Origin: Alphaproteobacteria bacterium
Lineage (GTDB): Bacteria; Pseudomonadota; Alphaproteobacteria; Sphingomonadales; Sphingomonadaceae
Assembly: GCA_018823905.1 (NCBI GenBank)
Contig: JAHJHL010000128.1
Location: 45,627-109,626 of the forward strand
Reading direction: 5' to 3'
DNA: 64,000 bases
Shown here piece by piece: positions 25,322 to 35,717 of the stretch (its first letter is position 1; each line of letters opens with the position of its first letter). The notes under the pieces are model-generated. The model was not told where the DNA came from and did not search any database. It was given only the letters and a program-made list of their open reading frames with translations. A program made the position numbers and the translations under genes.

Positions 25322-27474
25322 GGCGTTAACGTCCATTCGACGCGGTCGTCGACGGACTGCGCGCCGAATGCCCCGTGCGCCGTCACGATGTTCCGACCTT
25401 CGACAAGCCGGATACCGTTGATCGCGCAGATACGGTCGATGCACGCGACTTCGCCGAGCGTGGCTCCGTTCAAACTCAGCGCGACGCGATCGGTATTGCT
25501 ATAGACCCGGATGCTGGTCAGCGGATCGGTGCGCGCCGCCCAACGGCGGCTGGTGATATGGACGACGGGTTCGGCAGACCACTGCGCCTTGTAATAGAAG
25601 AAACCGTCCTTCTTCACTTTGCGGTCAAAGGTCACCAGCCCCTTGTCGTTGATGTCGGTTGCATCGCCTTCCTGCCGGATCTTCGACGAGAAATCGAACA
25701 TGTTCCAGATCCAGTTCGCCCACAGATACGGGCGGTCGCGCAGTTGCGGCCAGCTTTGTTCGTGCAGCCAGCTCTGGAACTCCTCCGGGTGTGGGCGGCC
25801 GCCGGGTTTGATCGCGTGCGTCGACGGGTCTTCGACATGCTGGCTAAGCGCGCCGCCGGCGCCATATTCGCTCACCGATATCGGCGTGTCGGGGTATCGC
25901 GCGTGGAGCGCATCGAGATGCGGACCAAGGTCGGCGGGTTTGCCATAATACCAGCCGTAATAACGGTTATAGCCCATCAGGTCGGCTTCGCCGGTGAGCG
26001 GTGGTTGATAGGCGGGCTTGGTCGCGGGGGTCAGCTCGCAGCAGTCGGCAATCACCGTCGGGCGCGAGGGGTCTTCGGCCTTGGACAAGGCGTGGAGTTC
26101 GCGCAGCAGCGGGCGGGCGTCAGCTTTCGGCCCCATGCGCCCGAACGCCATGTCCATATCAACCTCGTTGCCGGTTCCCCAGGTGACGACCGACGGATGA
26201 TTGAAATTCTGGCGGATCAGCTCGATCATCTGCTGACGCGCATTGGCGACCAGTTCGGGCGACGCGGGCGCATCGCCGTGCGAGGGCTTGTTGACGAAGG
26301 GCAGTTCGGCCCAGACGACCATACCATAGCGGTCAGCGAGATCGAACCAGTCGCTGGCGTGCTGGTAGTGCGCGAAACGCACGGTATTCGCTCCCATTTC
26401 GGCGATCAACGCCATGTCGCGCGCATGATCCTCAGCCGACAAGGCCCAGCCCTTGCCCAGATAATCCTGGTGCCGCGACACGCCGTGCAGAGGCAGATGT
26501 TTGCCGTTGAGATGGAAGCCAGTGTTCGGGTCGATGCGGAACTCGCGAAACCCGACGGGAACGGTAACGCTGTCGAGCGTTGTCGCTGCAACGGTGAGCC
26601 GAGTTTCGAGCTGGTAAAGATAGGGATCGGCGCGGCCGTTCCAGCGGCGCGGCGCCGCCACCTGCAAAGTCAGCGCGGCTTCGTCTTGGTCGGCGGCAAG
26701 CGGCGTCGTGGTCTCCGCCACTGTCCGGCCCTCGGCGTCGCGCAGCAGCGCGACCAGGCTCTGACCGTCGGCCGCGCGCGTCAGTTTGACACGCACCGCG
26801 AGCCGCCCGGTGCCATCGCTGCCGATCGTCGGCGCGGCGTAAACGCCCGGGCCGCCAAAATCGTCGAGCGCGATATGGCTTGGCGCGACGTGGAGCAGGC
26901 GCGCGGGACGATAGATGCCGCCGTGGATGAAGAAATCGCCGTCGAGCGGGATTACATGCTGGGTGCTGCTGCCGGGTTTGGGCGCGCTGTTGTCGGCGCG
27001 CAGCACGATCAGGTTCGATCCTGCGAGATCGAGATGGTCGGTAAGGTCGAAACGGAACCGCGAGAAGGCGCCAGCATGGCTGCCAACATGCCGCCCGTTT
27101 ATCCACAGGTCGGCGATATTGCCCACCGCCTCGAACTCGATGACATGGCGCTTGCCCATGGGCAGCGCCGCGCCGTCGAGGCGCAGCCGGTACCAGCCCT
27201 TGCCCTGCCGGTTGTCGGTCGCGGCGGTGCGACCGATGCGATATTCGCCGAGCCGGTTCCAGCTGTGCGGCACGCTTACCGCCTGCCAGTCGCTGTCAGC
27301 CGACGCAGCCGCTATTTCGGCGGTCAGGCCGTCGTCGAACCGAAATTGCCAGCCAGTGGACAGATCGGTCGTGCTTCGCGCGGCGAGCGGCGCGGCGGGC
27401 AGGGGGGACGGCGCGGGACCGGCCGCACAGGCGGCGAGTAGCGCGGTAAACAGCATGAGCCACCAGCGCAGCAT
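25318..27474 (-). CDS. GH2 family glycosidase (beta-galactosidase/glucuronidase-like) lipoprotein
   Basis: Lipobox LLAACA; sugar-binding domain WKFRF-like start, LHGVSRHQDYLGKGWALSAEDHARDMALIAEMGANTVRFAHYQH, VVTWGTGNEVD, ISVSEYGAGG. Confidence 0.9.
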   Translation of the reverse strand: MLRWWLMLFTALLAACAAGPAPSPLPAAPLAARSTTDLSTGWQFRFDDGLTAEIAAASADSDWQAVSVPHSWNRLGEYRIGRTAATDNRQGKGWYRLRLDGAALPMGKRHVIEFEAVGNIADLWINGRHVGSHAGAFSRFRFDLTDHLDLAGSNLIVLRADNSAPKPGSSTQHVIPLDGDFFIHGGIYRPARLLHVAPSHIALDDFGGPGVYAAPTIGSDGTGRLAVRVKLTRAADGQSLVALLRDAEGRTVAETTTPLAADQDEAALTLQVAAPRRWNGRADPYLYQLETRLTVAATTLDSVTVPVGFREFRIDPNTGFHLNGKHLPLHGVSRHQDYLGKGWALSAEDHARDMALIAEMGANTVRFAHYQHASDWFDLADRYGMVVWAELPFVNKPSHGDAPASPELVANARQQMIELIRQNFNHPSVVTWGTGNEVDMDMAFGRMGPKADARPLLRELHALSKAEDPSRPTVIADCCELTPATKPAYQPPLTGEADLMGYNRYYGWYYGKPADLGPHLDALHARYPDTPISVSEYGAGGALSQHVEDPSTHAIKPGGRPHPEEFQSWLHEQSWPQLRDRPYLWANWIWNMFDFSSKIRQEGDATDINDKGLVTFDRKVKKDGFFYYKAQWSAEPVVHITSRRWAARTDPLTSIRVYSNTDRVALSLNGATLGEVACIDRICAINGIRLVEGRNIVTAHGAFGAQSVDDRVEWTLTP

Positions 27475-27476
27475 CG

Positions 27477-28340
27477 TCAGCAGCCTTTACCGACACACAG
27501 GTCGGCGAGCACCGGATAGTGATCCGACGGCAGCCGCCCGCCCGCCTGCTGGGTGAGCGTCGCATGGCGCAGCACGGTAACATCGTCGCCGACAAAGATA
27601 TGGTCGATCGGCGTCGGTTCATTTCGTTCGATCTGGAAACCGGTGAAGGTGCCGAGCGGCCCGAAATGCGGAGTGCGACTGATCCCCAGCGTATCGCGCA
27701 GCGCCCCCGCGCCGGGTTCGACGATCGCGGTATAGGGCGGGCTGTCGGCAGGCGCATTGAAATCGCCCATCAGCACCACCGTTTCGCCCGGCTTGCGCCG
27801 GCCGTCGATCCAGCGGCGAATTTGCCGTGCACTCTCGATCCGCGCGACCTGACCGACATGATCGAAGTGGGTGTTCACGACGAGCAGATCGCGCTTCGCC
27901 GCCTTGTCGTGCAGCCGAGCCCAGCTTGCGACGCGCGGCAGTGCCGCGTCCCAGCCCTTGCTGGGAGCATCTGGTGTCGGCGACAGCCAGAAGGTGCCCG
28001 AGGCGCGTAATGCGAAGCGGTCGCGGCGAAAGCCCAGCGGCGAAAACTCACCCTTATCCCTGCCGTCGTCGCGCGCGACGCCGACGAATTGATAGTCGGG
28101 AAGGTCGGCCCCGACTGCCTGCTTCTGGTTGAGCAGCACTTCCTGCATGCCGACGATGTCGGGGGCGTAGTAGGCGATGAGGCCGGTCAATGCGGCCCGC
28201 CGGTGTACCCACGCATTGTCGCCGTCGGACGCGATGTCGAGCCGGATATTGTAGGTCATCGCGCTGTAACGGTCGGCGCGTTCCTTCGCCGCCGCAGGCA
28301 GCGCGCACAACGCCGCCAGCAGGATCAGCAGCCATCTCAT
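27477..28340 (-). CDS. Endonuclease/exonuclease/phosphatase family protein, exported
   Basis: MRWLLILLAALCALPAAA; MTYNIRLD, DIVGMQEVLLNQ, NTHFDHVGQVARIESA, LMGDFNAPADSPPY, IDHIFV, PSDHYPV. Confidence 0.9.
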   Translation of the reverse strand: MRWLLILLAALCALPAAAKERADRYSAMTYNIRLDIASDGDNAWVHRRAALTGLIAYYAPDIVGMQEVLLNQKQAVGADLPDYQFVGVARDDGRDKGEFSPLGFRRDRFALRASGTFWLSPTPDAPSKGWDAALPRVASWARLHDKAAKRDLLVVNTHFDHVGQVARIESARQIRRWIDGRRKPGETVVLMGDFNAPADSPPYTAIVEPGAGALRDTLGISRTPHFGPLGTFTGFQIERNEPTPIDHIFVGDDVTVLRHATLTQQAGGRLPSDHYPVLADLCVGKGC

Positions 28341-29683
28341 CCCAGGTTGCCGCCGTTCGCCGCGATCACGCTGCTGTAGAATCGCGCGCTGCGCTTGGGC
28401 GTGCGAACCTGCGTGGCATAGTCGACATGGACGATGCCGAAGCGTTTGGAAAAGCCCAGCGACCATTCGAGATTGTCGAGCAGCGACCAAGCCATATAGC
28501 CGCGCACATCGACGCCTTTTGCAATGGCGTCTCCGATCGCGGCAATATGCGTGCGCAGATAATCGCAGCGGAGCGGGTCGTCGATGCCGTCGGGTCCGGC
28601 GGTCGGCGGATCATAGAAGGCCGCGCCATTTTCGGTGATATAGACGGGGATGTCGCCATAGGTGTCACGGAACCAGACCAGCATGTCGGTGAGGGCAGGG
28701 GGATAGACCTCCCAGTCGGTCGTCGTATGCGTGGCGACCTGCTTCACCGGCGAAGCGCCAAGTGGCCATTGGTTGGGATCGGCTTGAACGACGTTGCGCG
28801 TGTAATAGTTGATGCCGATAAAATCGACCGGCTGGCAGATACCCTCCATATCCTCGGCGGACCACTCGGGCCATGCTTCGCCGAATATCTCGGCGAGCTC
28901 CTCGGGGTAGCTGCCCTTCAGCGCCGGGTCGAGATATTGCCGGTTCATATAGGCGTGCGCGCGCGCCGTCGCGGCGACGTCTTCGGCGCTGTTGCTCGCC
29001 GGATATTTGGGCTCGATATTGACGACCAGCCCGATCTCGTGCGCGCCCTCGCTGCGATAGGCCTGCACCGCGCGGCCATGGGCGCGCATCAGATTATGAC
29101 TGGCGATCGGCGTTTCAAACAGGTTGCGATGTCCAGGCGCGAGCGCGCCGTGTAGATAGCCGCCGTCGGTGATCACCCACGGTTCGTTTAGCGTCACCCA
29201 TTTCGTCACCCGGCCGTCGAGGCGGCGATACATGACGGATCCATATTCGGCGAACCAGTCGGCGCTGTCGCGGTTCAGCCAGCCGCCCTTGTCGTCGAGC
29301 ACCGCGGGCAGATCCCAGTGATGGAGCGTCAGCAGCGGTTCGATGTCGTGCTTGAGCAATTCGTCGACCAGCCGTTCGTAAAAGTCGAGGCCGGGTTCGT
29401 TCACCCGCCCGGTTCCTTCGGGCAGCACGCGGCCCCAATTGACGCTGAAGCGATAGGCTTTCAGCCCCAATTCCTTCATCAGCGCGACGTCGGCGGGCAT
29501 GCGGTTATAATGGTCGCAGGCCACATCCCCGGTGTCACCCTTCACCGCCATCAGCCGCGGATCGTGGCTGAACCGCTGCCAAATGCTGGCGCCCGCGCCG
29601 TCGGCGAGCGGCGATCCTTCGATCTGATAGGCGGCGGTGGCCGCGCCCCACAGGAAATTGTCGGGGAAAACAGTCTGCGTCAT
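28337..29683 (-). CDS. GH1 beta-glucosidase
   Basis: FLWGAATAAYQIEG, TLNEPWV, YITENGAAF, GYMAWSLLDNLEWSLGFSKRFGIVHVD. Confidence 0.95.
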   Translation of the reverse strand: MTQTVFPDNFLWGAATAAYQIEGSPLADGAGASIWQRFSHDPRLMAVKGDTGDVACDHYNRMPADVALMKELGLKAYRFSVNWGRVLPEGTGRVNEPGLDFYERLVDELLKHDIEPLLTLHHWDLPAVLDDKGGWLNRDSADWFAEYGSVMYRRLDGRVTKWVTLNEPWVITDGGYLHGALAPGHRNLFETPIASHNLMRAHGRAVQAYRSEGAHEIGLVVNIEPKYPASNSAEDVAATARAHAYMNRQYLDPALKGSYPEELAEIFGEAWPEWSAEDMEGICQPVDFIGINYYTRNVVQADPNQWPLGASPVKQVATHTTTDWEVYPPALTDMLVWFRDTYGDIPVYITENGAAFYDPPTAGPDGIDDPLRCDYLRTHIAAIGDAIAKGVDVRGYMAWSLLDNLEWSLGFSKRFGIVHVDYATQVRTPKRSARFYSSVIAANGGNLG

Positions 29684-30459
29684 TTCTTGTCCTTGGTGGG
29701 CATTGGAGTGGGGAGGCGATGTTCGAGCAGCCAGGCGTAAAGCGCCGGGTCGTCATAGGCAGGATCCCAGGCGTTGTGGCCGAGGTCGGGATAGATGGTC
29801 AGGCGGGCCTTACGGCCGCCACAAGCGCGGATCGCGCGCGCCATGTTGAAGCTGCCTTCGGGGGTGACGACATCGTCGCGATCGCCGTGGAACATCCAGA
29901 CAGGCAGGTCCATGAGCCGACACGCGCCGCCCGGATCGCCGCGCCCCGCGACCGGCGCGACCGCAGCAAATCGCTTCGGCTCGGCAATCGCCCAGCGCCA
30001 GCTGGCGTGGCCGCCGCGGCTGAGCCCGGTAAGATACACGCGTGCCGGATCGACGCGATAAGTCCTGGCAATATGATCGACCAGCGCGTCGAGCTTTTCA
30101 ATATTCCAATCCTGATCGGCGGCGAGGAGCGGCGACACGGTCAGGAAAGGGAAATCGGGATCGCGATCGGCAATCTTCGGTGGGCCGTGGACCTTGACGC
30201 GGGCGACATCGTCGCCGCGTTCGCCCGAGCCGTGGAGGAAGATCAGCAGCGGATAGGCCTTGTCCTTGTCGGCCAGATAGCCTTTGGGCAGGAACAGCTG
30301 GTACGGATAATTGTCGGACTCGATCGCCTGCTGCGGCGTTTGTCCCTCGACCATGGCGGGCATTTTGGTCTTTGCGGTGGCGGGGGCGGCGGCAAGGGCG
30401 AGCCCCAGCAATGCCGCGGTCCAATATGTCATGCGATTGTCCTTGGTTGAAATTGTCAT
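29680..30459 (-). CDS. Exported alpha/beta hydrolase (carboxylesterase / dienelactone-hydrolase-like)
   Basis: YPLLIFLHGSGERGDD, YLTGLSRGGHASW (GxSxG), PVWMFHGDRDDVV, HNAWDPAY. Confidence 0.88.
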   Translation of the reverse strand: MTISTKDNRMTYWTAALLGLALAAAPATAKTKMPAMVEGQTPQQAIESDNYPYQLFLPKGYLADKDKAYPLLIFLHGSGERGDDVARVKVHGPPKIADRDPDFPFLTVSPLLAADQDWNIEKLDALVDHIARTYRVDPARVYLTGLSRGGHASWRWAIAEPKRFAAVAPVAGRGDPGGACRLMDLPVWMFHGDRDDVVTPEGSFNMARAIRACGGRKARLTIYPDLGHNAWDPAYDDPALYAWLLEHRLPTPMPTKDKK

Positions 30460-31271
30460 CCCTTGACGCTCCCGGTGAGCAGGCCGCTCAGATAGAAGCG
30501 CTGGAGCGCGAGGAAGAGGATCAGAACGGGCAGCGTCGTCACGACCGCCCCCGCCATCATCAGTTCATTGTCCTGCACATGCTCGCGGCTCATCGCGGCG
30601 AGCGCGACGGGCAGCGTATAAAGCTGTTGATCGGCGAGGATGATCAGCGGCCACATGAAATCGTTCCAGCTGCCGAGGAACACGAACAGTGCGAGCGTGA
30701 CGATGATCGGGGTCAGGATCGGCAGCACGATACGGCGGAGGATATGTCCCTCGCTCGCACCGTCGATGCGCGCTGCCTCCAACATCTCGTCGGGGATCGA
30801 CAGGCAATATTGGCGCACCAGGAAAATGCCGAAAATGCCCGCGAGCCAAGGCACGAGCGCGCCGGCATAGCTGTTCACCAGCCCCATCGCCTTGAGTTCG
30901 AGGAACAGCGGCAGCATCCCGATCTGGCCCGGCACGACGAGCGCCGCGACGAGCAGGCGGAAGGTCGCGTCGCGGCCCGTGAAGCGCAGCTTGGCAAAGG
31001 CGTAACCTGCCGGGATGGTAAAGAGCAGCGCGAGGATCGTCGCCAGCGTCGAGACGAGGATGCTGTTGGCGAGGAATCGGCCGATGCCGAAGCTGCCGAA
31101 TAGCGTCCGGTAGTTGTCGAGGCTGGGATCGGCTGGCAGCAGCGGCGGCGGGAACTGCGCCGCTTCGCCCGGTGCCATGAAGCTGACCGAGAGCATCCAC
31201 AGCAAGGGCGCGACCGTGAGCAGTGCGACCAGCGCCGCGAGCAGGGTGACCGTCCAGCGGCGCGCGCTCAT
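30456..31271 (-). CDS. Carbohydrate ABC transporter permease (MalG-like)
   Basis: GYAFAKLRFTGRD, EAARIDGASEGHILRRIVLPILTPIIVT, WNDFMWPLI; ATGA overlap with upstream gene. Confidence 0.93.
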   Translation of the reverse strand: MSARRWTVTLLAALVALLTVAPLLWMLSVSFMAPGEAAQFPPPLLPADPSLDNYRTLFGSFGIGRFLANSILVSTLATILALLFTIPAGYAFAKLRFTGRDATFRLLVAALVVPGQIGMLPLFLELKAMGLVNSYAGALVPWLAGIFGIFLVRQYCLSIPDEMLEAARIDGASEGHILRRIVLPILTPIIVTLALFVFLGSWNDFMWPLIILADQQLYTLPVALAAMSREHVQDNELMMAGAVVTTLPVLILFLALQRFYLSGLLTGSVKG

Positions 31272-32164
31272 ATCGCCCCCCCGCGTTTGGCCAGCCGCAA
31301 CTGCACCAATGTCACCGCCAGGATGCACAGGAAGAGCAGGAAGGCGACCGCCGCGCCCGACCCCAGATTCCACCATTTGAACCCTTCCTCATACATGAAA
31401 TAGAGGATGGTGACGGTCGACTGCGAAGGTCCGCCCTGCGTCATCACATAGGGTTCGGCGAAAAGCTGGAACATGCCCGCGACGGTCAGCACCGACACCA
31501 GCAATGCGGTTGGCGCGATGGCGGGCAAGGTGACGTGGCGGAGCCTGGTCGACCAGCCCGCGCCGTCGATCCGCGCCGCCTCGTCCAGCTCGCGCGGCAC
31601 CGTCTGGAGCGCAGCGAGGAAGATGATCATATTATAGCCAAAGGTCTTCCACCCGACGAAAATCAGGATCGCGGGGAGCGACGCGTTCGGGCTGCCGAGC
31701 CAGTCGATCGGCGGAATTCCGACGAGCGACAGCAGGTAATTGACCAAGCCGTAGCGGGTGTGAAGCAGGTAGCGCCAGACGACCGCGGTTGCGACGAGCG
31801 TCGTTACATAGGGCGCGAACAACGCGACGCGCCACACGGGCCGCCACTTCAGCCAGCGCGAATTGACCAGCATCGCCGCGAACAGTGACAGCGCGACGAT
31901 AAATGGCGTCCCGACCACCACGAACAGCAAAGTGTTCGTCATCGCTTTCCAGAACAGCGGATTTTCGACCAGCCGCGCATAATTCTGAAAACCGACGAAG
32001 CGTAGATTGTCGAGATTGGCGAGCGCGTAGATGTCGAAATCGGTGAAGCTGAGGAACAGCGACGCGATCGCCGGCAACAGAAAGAACAGCGTGATCGCGG
32101 CGAGCGCGGGCGACGACATTGCCCAGCCCGCGCGGGCCTCGCTGACGCGGCGCGCGGCGCTCAT
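31268..32164 (-). CDS. Sugar ABC transporter permease (MalF/UgpA-like)
   Basis: FLLPAIASLFLSFTDFD, EAARIDGAGWSTRLRHVTLPAIAPT (EAA loop), YVMTQGGPSQSTVTILYFMYEEGFKWWNLG. Confidence 0.93.
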   Translation of the reverse strand: MSAARRVSEARAGWAMSSPALAAITLFFLLPAIASLFLSFTDFDIYALANLDNLRFVGFQNYARLVENPLFWKAMTNTLLFVVVGTPFIVALSLFAAMLVNSRWLKWRPVWRVALFAPYVTTLVATAVVWRYLLHTRYGLVNYLLSLVGIPPIDWLGSPNASLPAILIFVGWKTFGYNMIIFLAALQTVPRELDEAARIDGAGWSTRLRHVTLPAIAPTALLVSVLTVAGMFQLFAEPYVMTQGGPSQSTVTILYFMYEEGFKWWNLGSGAAVAFLLFLCILAVTLVQLRLAKRGGAI

Positions 32165-33429
32165 AGCGCGAGCCCCTTGCCCAGCATCCAGCGCCGTTTT
32201 TCGAGCAGCCGGTCGGCGCGGCGGTCGATTTCGGCGGCCGCTTCGTCGACGCTATACTGCCCGCGCACCATGCGTTCGGCGACGACCTGCATTTCGGTGA
32301 CGATACGTTCCCATTCGGGAACTTTCGGCAGCGCGGTCGCGCGCTCGAGCTGCGTCGCGAACGGCGCGACGACGGGATCGCTTGCCAGCCCTGCGTCGCG
32401 CCAGACCGAACGCCGCGCGGGTAAATTGCCGGTCAATTGCTGGAACCTGAGCTGCGCCGACGGCGCGAGCAGGCGGGACACCAGATCCCAGGCGGCATCG
32501 GGATTGTCGGCACCCGCAAAAACAACCAGGCTTGACCCGCCCGGCGCCGCAGATCCGATGCCGGTCGGACCGGGGTTCGGCGACGTGCCCCATCTGCCCT
32601 GCATCGCGGCGGGCAAGCGGCTTTTCATGTCGCCGATTGTCCACGGACCCGAGGTGAAGATGCTGAAAAAACCGCGCGCAAATTCGTTCCAGATGTTCGA
32701 AATCTGCGTCGCCGACGCGACGGGCGCCAGCTTTTCATCGAACAGCGATTTGTAGAAGGCGAGCGCGGCCTTGAATTCGGGATCGGAAAAGGCGCCGCGC
32801 CCGCCTTCGTCGCGCAGCAGCCGCGCTCCCGCCGACAATGCGATGGTCAGCAATTGTTCGAATTCGTTGACCGGCAGCAGCACGGCATAATTGCCGTCGC
32901 CCGCCAGCGCCTTGACCTTGTGGAGCGCAGCCTTCCACCCAGCCCAATCGAGCGGCGGCCCGGCGTAACCGGCGCGCGCGAACATATCCTTGCGGTAGAA
33001 TTGCAATCGCGTGTCGACATACCAGGGGATTGCCCAAGTCCGGTCTGCGATACGGTTGGTTTCGGCGACGGCGGCGAACTGGTCGTCCAGCAGGCGCTCT
33101 GCCGATGCGGGAACCGGCGCGATCGCGCCGATCGTGGCCATTTCGGCGATCCAGCTGTTGCCGACCTGGCCAATCGCGGGGAGCGCGTTTCCGGCAAAGC
33201 CGGTGAGCAGTTTCTCGTGCGCCGCCGTCCAGGGCAGCGGCTGCACTGTCACAGGCGGCATGTCCGCCGGAAGGCGCAGGCTTTGCAGCAGCACGGGGAG
33301 GTTCGCGGCTTCGTTGCCCATTGCCCATATTTTCAGCCCGCCGCCGCTGCGCGCGCCGCAGCCGCCGAGCATCGGCAGCAGGGGCAGCGCCGCGAGCGCG
33401 CCCGTCATCCGGCGCCGCGTCACCTGCAT
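32161..33429 (-). CDS. Sugar ABC transporter substrate-binding lipoprotein
   Basis: Lipobox MLGGC, extracellular SBP family 1 pattern, adjacent to the permease pair. Confidence 0.92.
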   Translation of the reverse strand: MQVTRRRMTGALAALPLLPMLGGCGARSGGGLKIWAMGNEAANLPVLLQSLRLPADMPPVTVQPLPWTAAHEKLLTGFAGNALPAIGQVGNSWIAEMATIGAIAPVPASAERLLDDQFAAVAETNRIADRTWAIPWYVDTRLQFYRKDMFARAGYAGPPLDWAGWKAALHKVKALAGDGNYAVLLPVNEFEQLLTIALSAGARLLRDEGGRGAFSDPEFKAALAFYKSLFDEKLAPVASATQISNIWNEFARGFFSIFTSGPWTIGDMKSRLPAAMQGRWGTSPNPGPTGIGSAAPGGSSLVVFAGADNPDAAWDLVSRLLAPSAQLRFQQLTGNLPARRSVWRDAGLASDPVVAPFATQLERATALPKVPEWERIVTEMQVVAERMVRGQYSVDEAAAEIDRRADRLLEKRRWMLGKGLAL

Positions 33430-33445
33430 CGGGCGTCGCGGTCAA

Positions 33446-34489
33446 TCATGCGCGCGCGCCGAGCACCGGCGCCTTTTCCACCATTATGCTACCTGCGCCA
33501 CCGCCGGTGGTGCCGCGGGCAACCAGCGTCGGGGTCAGGATCGTCGCGCTTGCCGCGGCCAGCGTCTCGCCGCGCAGGATGCGCAGCAGCATCATCATCG
33601 CGGTCGAACCAAGTCGGTCGATGTTGACCTGCATCGTCGTCAGTGACGGGTTGAGGTGGCGCGCGAGCGGAATGTCGTCGAAGCCCGCTACCATGATGTC
33701 GCCGGGGACCGACATGCCCGATGCAGCAAGTTCGGCGATCAACCCGACCGCCATCTGGTCATTGGCCGCAAAGACCGCATCGGCAGGAAGTCGTCCCTGA
33801 ACCAGCAGGCGCGCCGCCTGAGCCCCGCTTTCTTCGGAAAAGTCGCCGGGCAGGATCGCAGGGCTCTGCACTTGGGCGATCTTGGCCATCGCATCGGCGA
33901 AGCCGCGCTGGCGGTCGCGCGCGTCGCGATTGTGCTTGGGGCCAGCGATATGGACGACCTGCTTGGCGCCGCGCGCCAGCAGTGCCTCGGTCATCGCATA
34001 GGCGCCGTGATAATTGTCGACCGCGACGAAGGGCAGGTCGAGCGATCCCGCATCATAGTTGAGCAGGACGGTGGGCAGCGCCGGGTCGAGATAGCCCGAC
34101 AGCAATTCGGGTTTCACATCGGGCGGCATCACCAGCAGTCCGTCGACCCGCCCGCGCATCGCCGCGATCGCCGCCGCGGTTTCGTGCGTGCTGCCGTGCA
34201 TATTACCGAGCAGCAGGTGCATCCCCGATTCATGCGCGACAAGGTCGATGCCGCGGATGATTTCAGAGAAGAATTCGCCGAACAGGTCGGGCAGGATGAC
34301 CCCGACGGTGTCGGTCTTGCGCCGGGTCAGGCTGCGCGCGCCGCTGTGCGGGACGAAATTGAGCTTTTTTACCGCCGCCAATACGGCCGCCTTGGTCGGG
34401 CCGGTGACGTTGCTGTGGCCATTGATCGCGCGCGAAGCCGTGGCGACCGACACCCCCGCCTCGCGGGCGACGTCCCTCAATGTGGCCAT
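33446..34489 (-). CDS. LacI-family transcriptional regulator
   Basis: MATLRDVAREAGVSVATASRAINGHSNVTGPTKAAVLAAVKKLNFVPHSGARSL... Confidence 0.95.
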   Translation of the reverse strand: MATLRDVAREAGVSVATASRAINGHSNVTGPTKAAVLAAVKKLNFVPHSGARSLTRRKTDTVGVILPDLFGEFFSEIIRGIDLVAHESGMHLLLGNMHGSTHETAAAIAAMRGRVDGLLVMPPDVKPELLSGYLDPALPTVLLNYDAGSLDLPFVAVDNYHGAYAMTEALLARGAKQVVHIAGPKHNRDARDRQRGFADAMAKIAQVQSPAILPGDFSEESGAQAARLLVQGRLPADAVFAANDQMAVGLIAELAASGMSVPGDIMVAGFDDIPLARHLNPSLTTMQVNIDRLGSTAMMMLLRILRGETLAAASATILTPTLVARGTTGGGAGSIMVEKAPVLGARA

Positions 34490-34578
34490 GCAGTTCGCCC
34501 CCTCATGTTCCGATCGCGCCGGTTCGGCGGTGCGACACCGTTTCTGTTGTGACGGCCGGGCGCGGAAACGATCGCAGG

Positions 34579-34590
34579 GTAACCGGTTAC
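34579..34590 (-). promoter_or_regulatory. Putative LacI-family operator upstream of lacI-like gene
   Basis: Perfect 12-bp palindrome gtaaccggttac, 90 bp upstream of the regulator start. Confidence 0.75.
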
Positions 34591-34607
34591 AATGGCAAAA
34601 AGCAAGG

Positions 34608-35693
34608 TCATTCGCGAACCTCCCGCCGCAGCGCGCCGCCGTCGGCGTCGAACAGGTGCAGGCGGTCGGGCGGCAGCAGCGCGGCGACGGTTTCGCCCTC
34701 GCGCAGGCTGCCGTCGTCACGTAACTGGCAGGCGATCGGCTCGCTGTCCTTCGCGGCTTGCAGATGGACCGTTGCCAGACCGCCGAGGCGTTCGACAAAG
34801 CCTATGGTGAAGGGCAGCGCGCCCGGCGCGGCGCCGATCCGCACATCCTCCGGCCGGATGCCAACCGACACCGCGGTTCCCGGTGCGATCGGCGCGGCGA
34901 GCGCGGGCAGCGCGAGGCTGCGACCGTCGTCCAGCCGCGCCTGATCCCCGTCTGCAACCACCGCGTTCAGGATATTCATGCGCGGCGTGCCCAGAAACTG
35001 TGCGACGAAGATATTGGCGGGCCGCTCGTACAGATCGCGCGGGCTGCCGACTTGTTCGATGATCCCGTCGCGCAGCACGATAATCCGGTCAGCCAGCGTC
35101 ATCGCCTCGACCTGGTCATGGGTGACGTAGAGCGTTGTCGTTCCGAGCTGGCGATGTAGCTTTGCAAACTCGTAGCGCATCCGCACGCGCAGGTCGGCGT
35201 CAAGGTTCGACAATGGCTCGTCGAACAGAAAAATTTGCGGCTGGCGGACGATCGCGCGACCGATCGCGACGCGCTGGCGCTGACCGCCCGACAGGGCGGC
35301 GGGCTTGCGGTCGAGCAGGGGTTCGATATTCAGGATCGCCGCAGCGCGGTTCACCGCCGCGTCGACTTCGGCTTTCGTTGCTTTAGCGATCTTCAGCCCG
35401 AACGCCATATTTTCGCGCACCGTCAGATGCGGGTATAGCGCGTAGGACTGGAACACCATGGCAATCCCGCGCTGCGACGGCGGCAGGTCGGTGACGTCAC
35501 GGCCACCAATGACAATGCGTCCCTCGCTCAATTCTTCAAGCCCCGCCACCGCCCGCAGCAGCGTCGATTTGCCGCAACCCGACGGGCCGACAATTACCGC
35601 AAACTCGCCATCGGCCACCTCGATCGATACGCCGCGCAGCACCTGCGTTTCGCCGAAGCTCTTGCGGGCATTCTCGATCGACAGTCCGGCCAT
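34608..35693 (-). CDS. ABC transporter ATP-binding protein (MalK/UgpC-like)
   Basis: GPSGCGKSTLL, LSGGQRQRVAIGRAIVRQP, FLFDEPLSNLDA, TOBE-like C-terminus. Confidence 0.95.
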   Translation of the reverse strand: MAGLSIENARKSFGETQVLRGVSIEVADGEFAVIVGPSGCGKSTLLRAVAGLEELSEGRIVIGGRDVTDLPPSQRGIAMVFQSYALYPHLTVRENMAFGLKIAKATKAEVDAAVNRAAAILNIEPLLDRKPAALSGGQRQRVAIGRAIVRQPQIFLFDEPLSNLDADLRVRMRYEFAKLHRQLGTTTLYVTHDQVEAMTLADRIIVLRDGIIEQVGSPRDLYERPANIFVAQFLGTPRMNILNAVVADGDQARLDDGRSLALPALAAPIAPGTAVSVGIRPEDVRIGAAPGALPFTIGFVERLGGLATVHLQAAKDSEPIACQLRDDGSLREGETVAALLPPDRLHLFDADGGALRREVRE

Positions 35694-35717
35694 ATGCTCT
35701 CCCTGCGGTCGCGCGGC

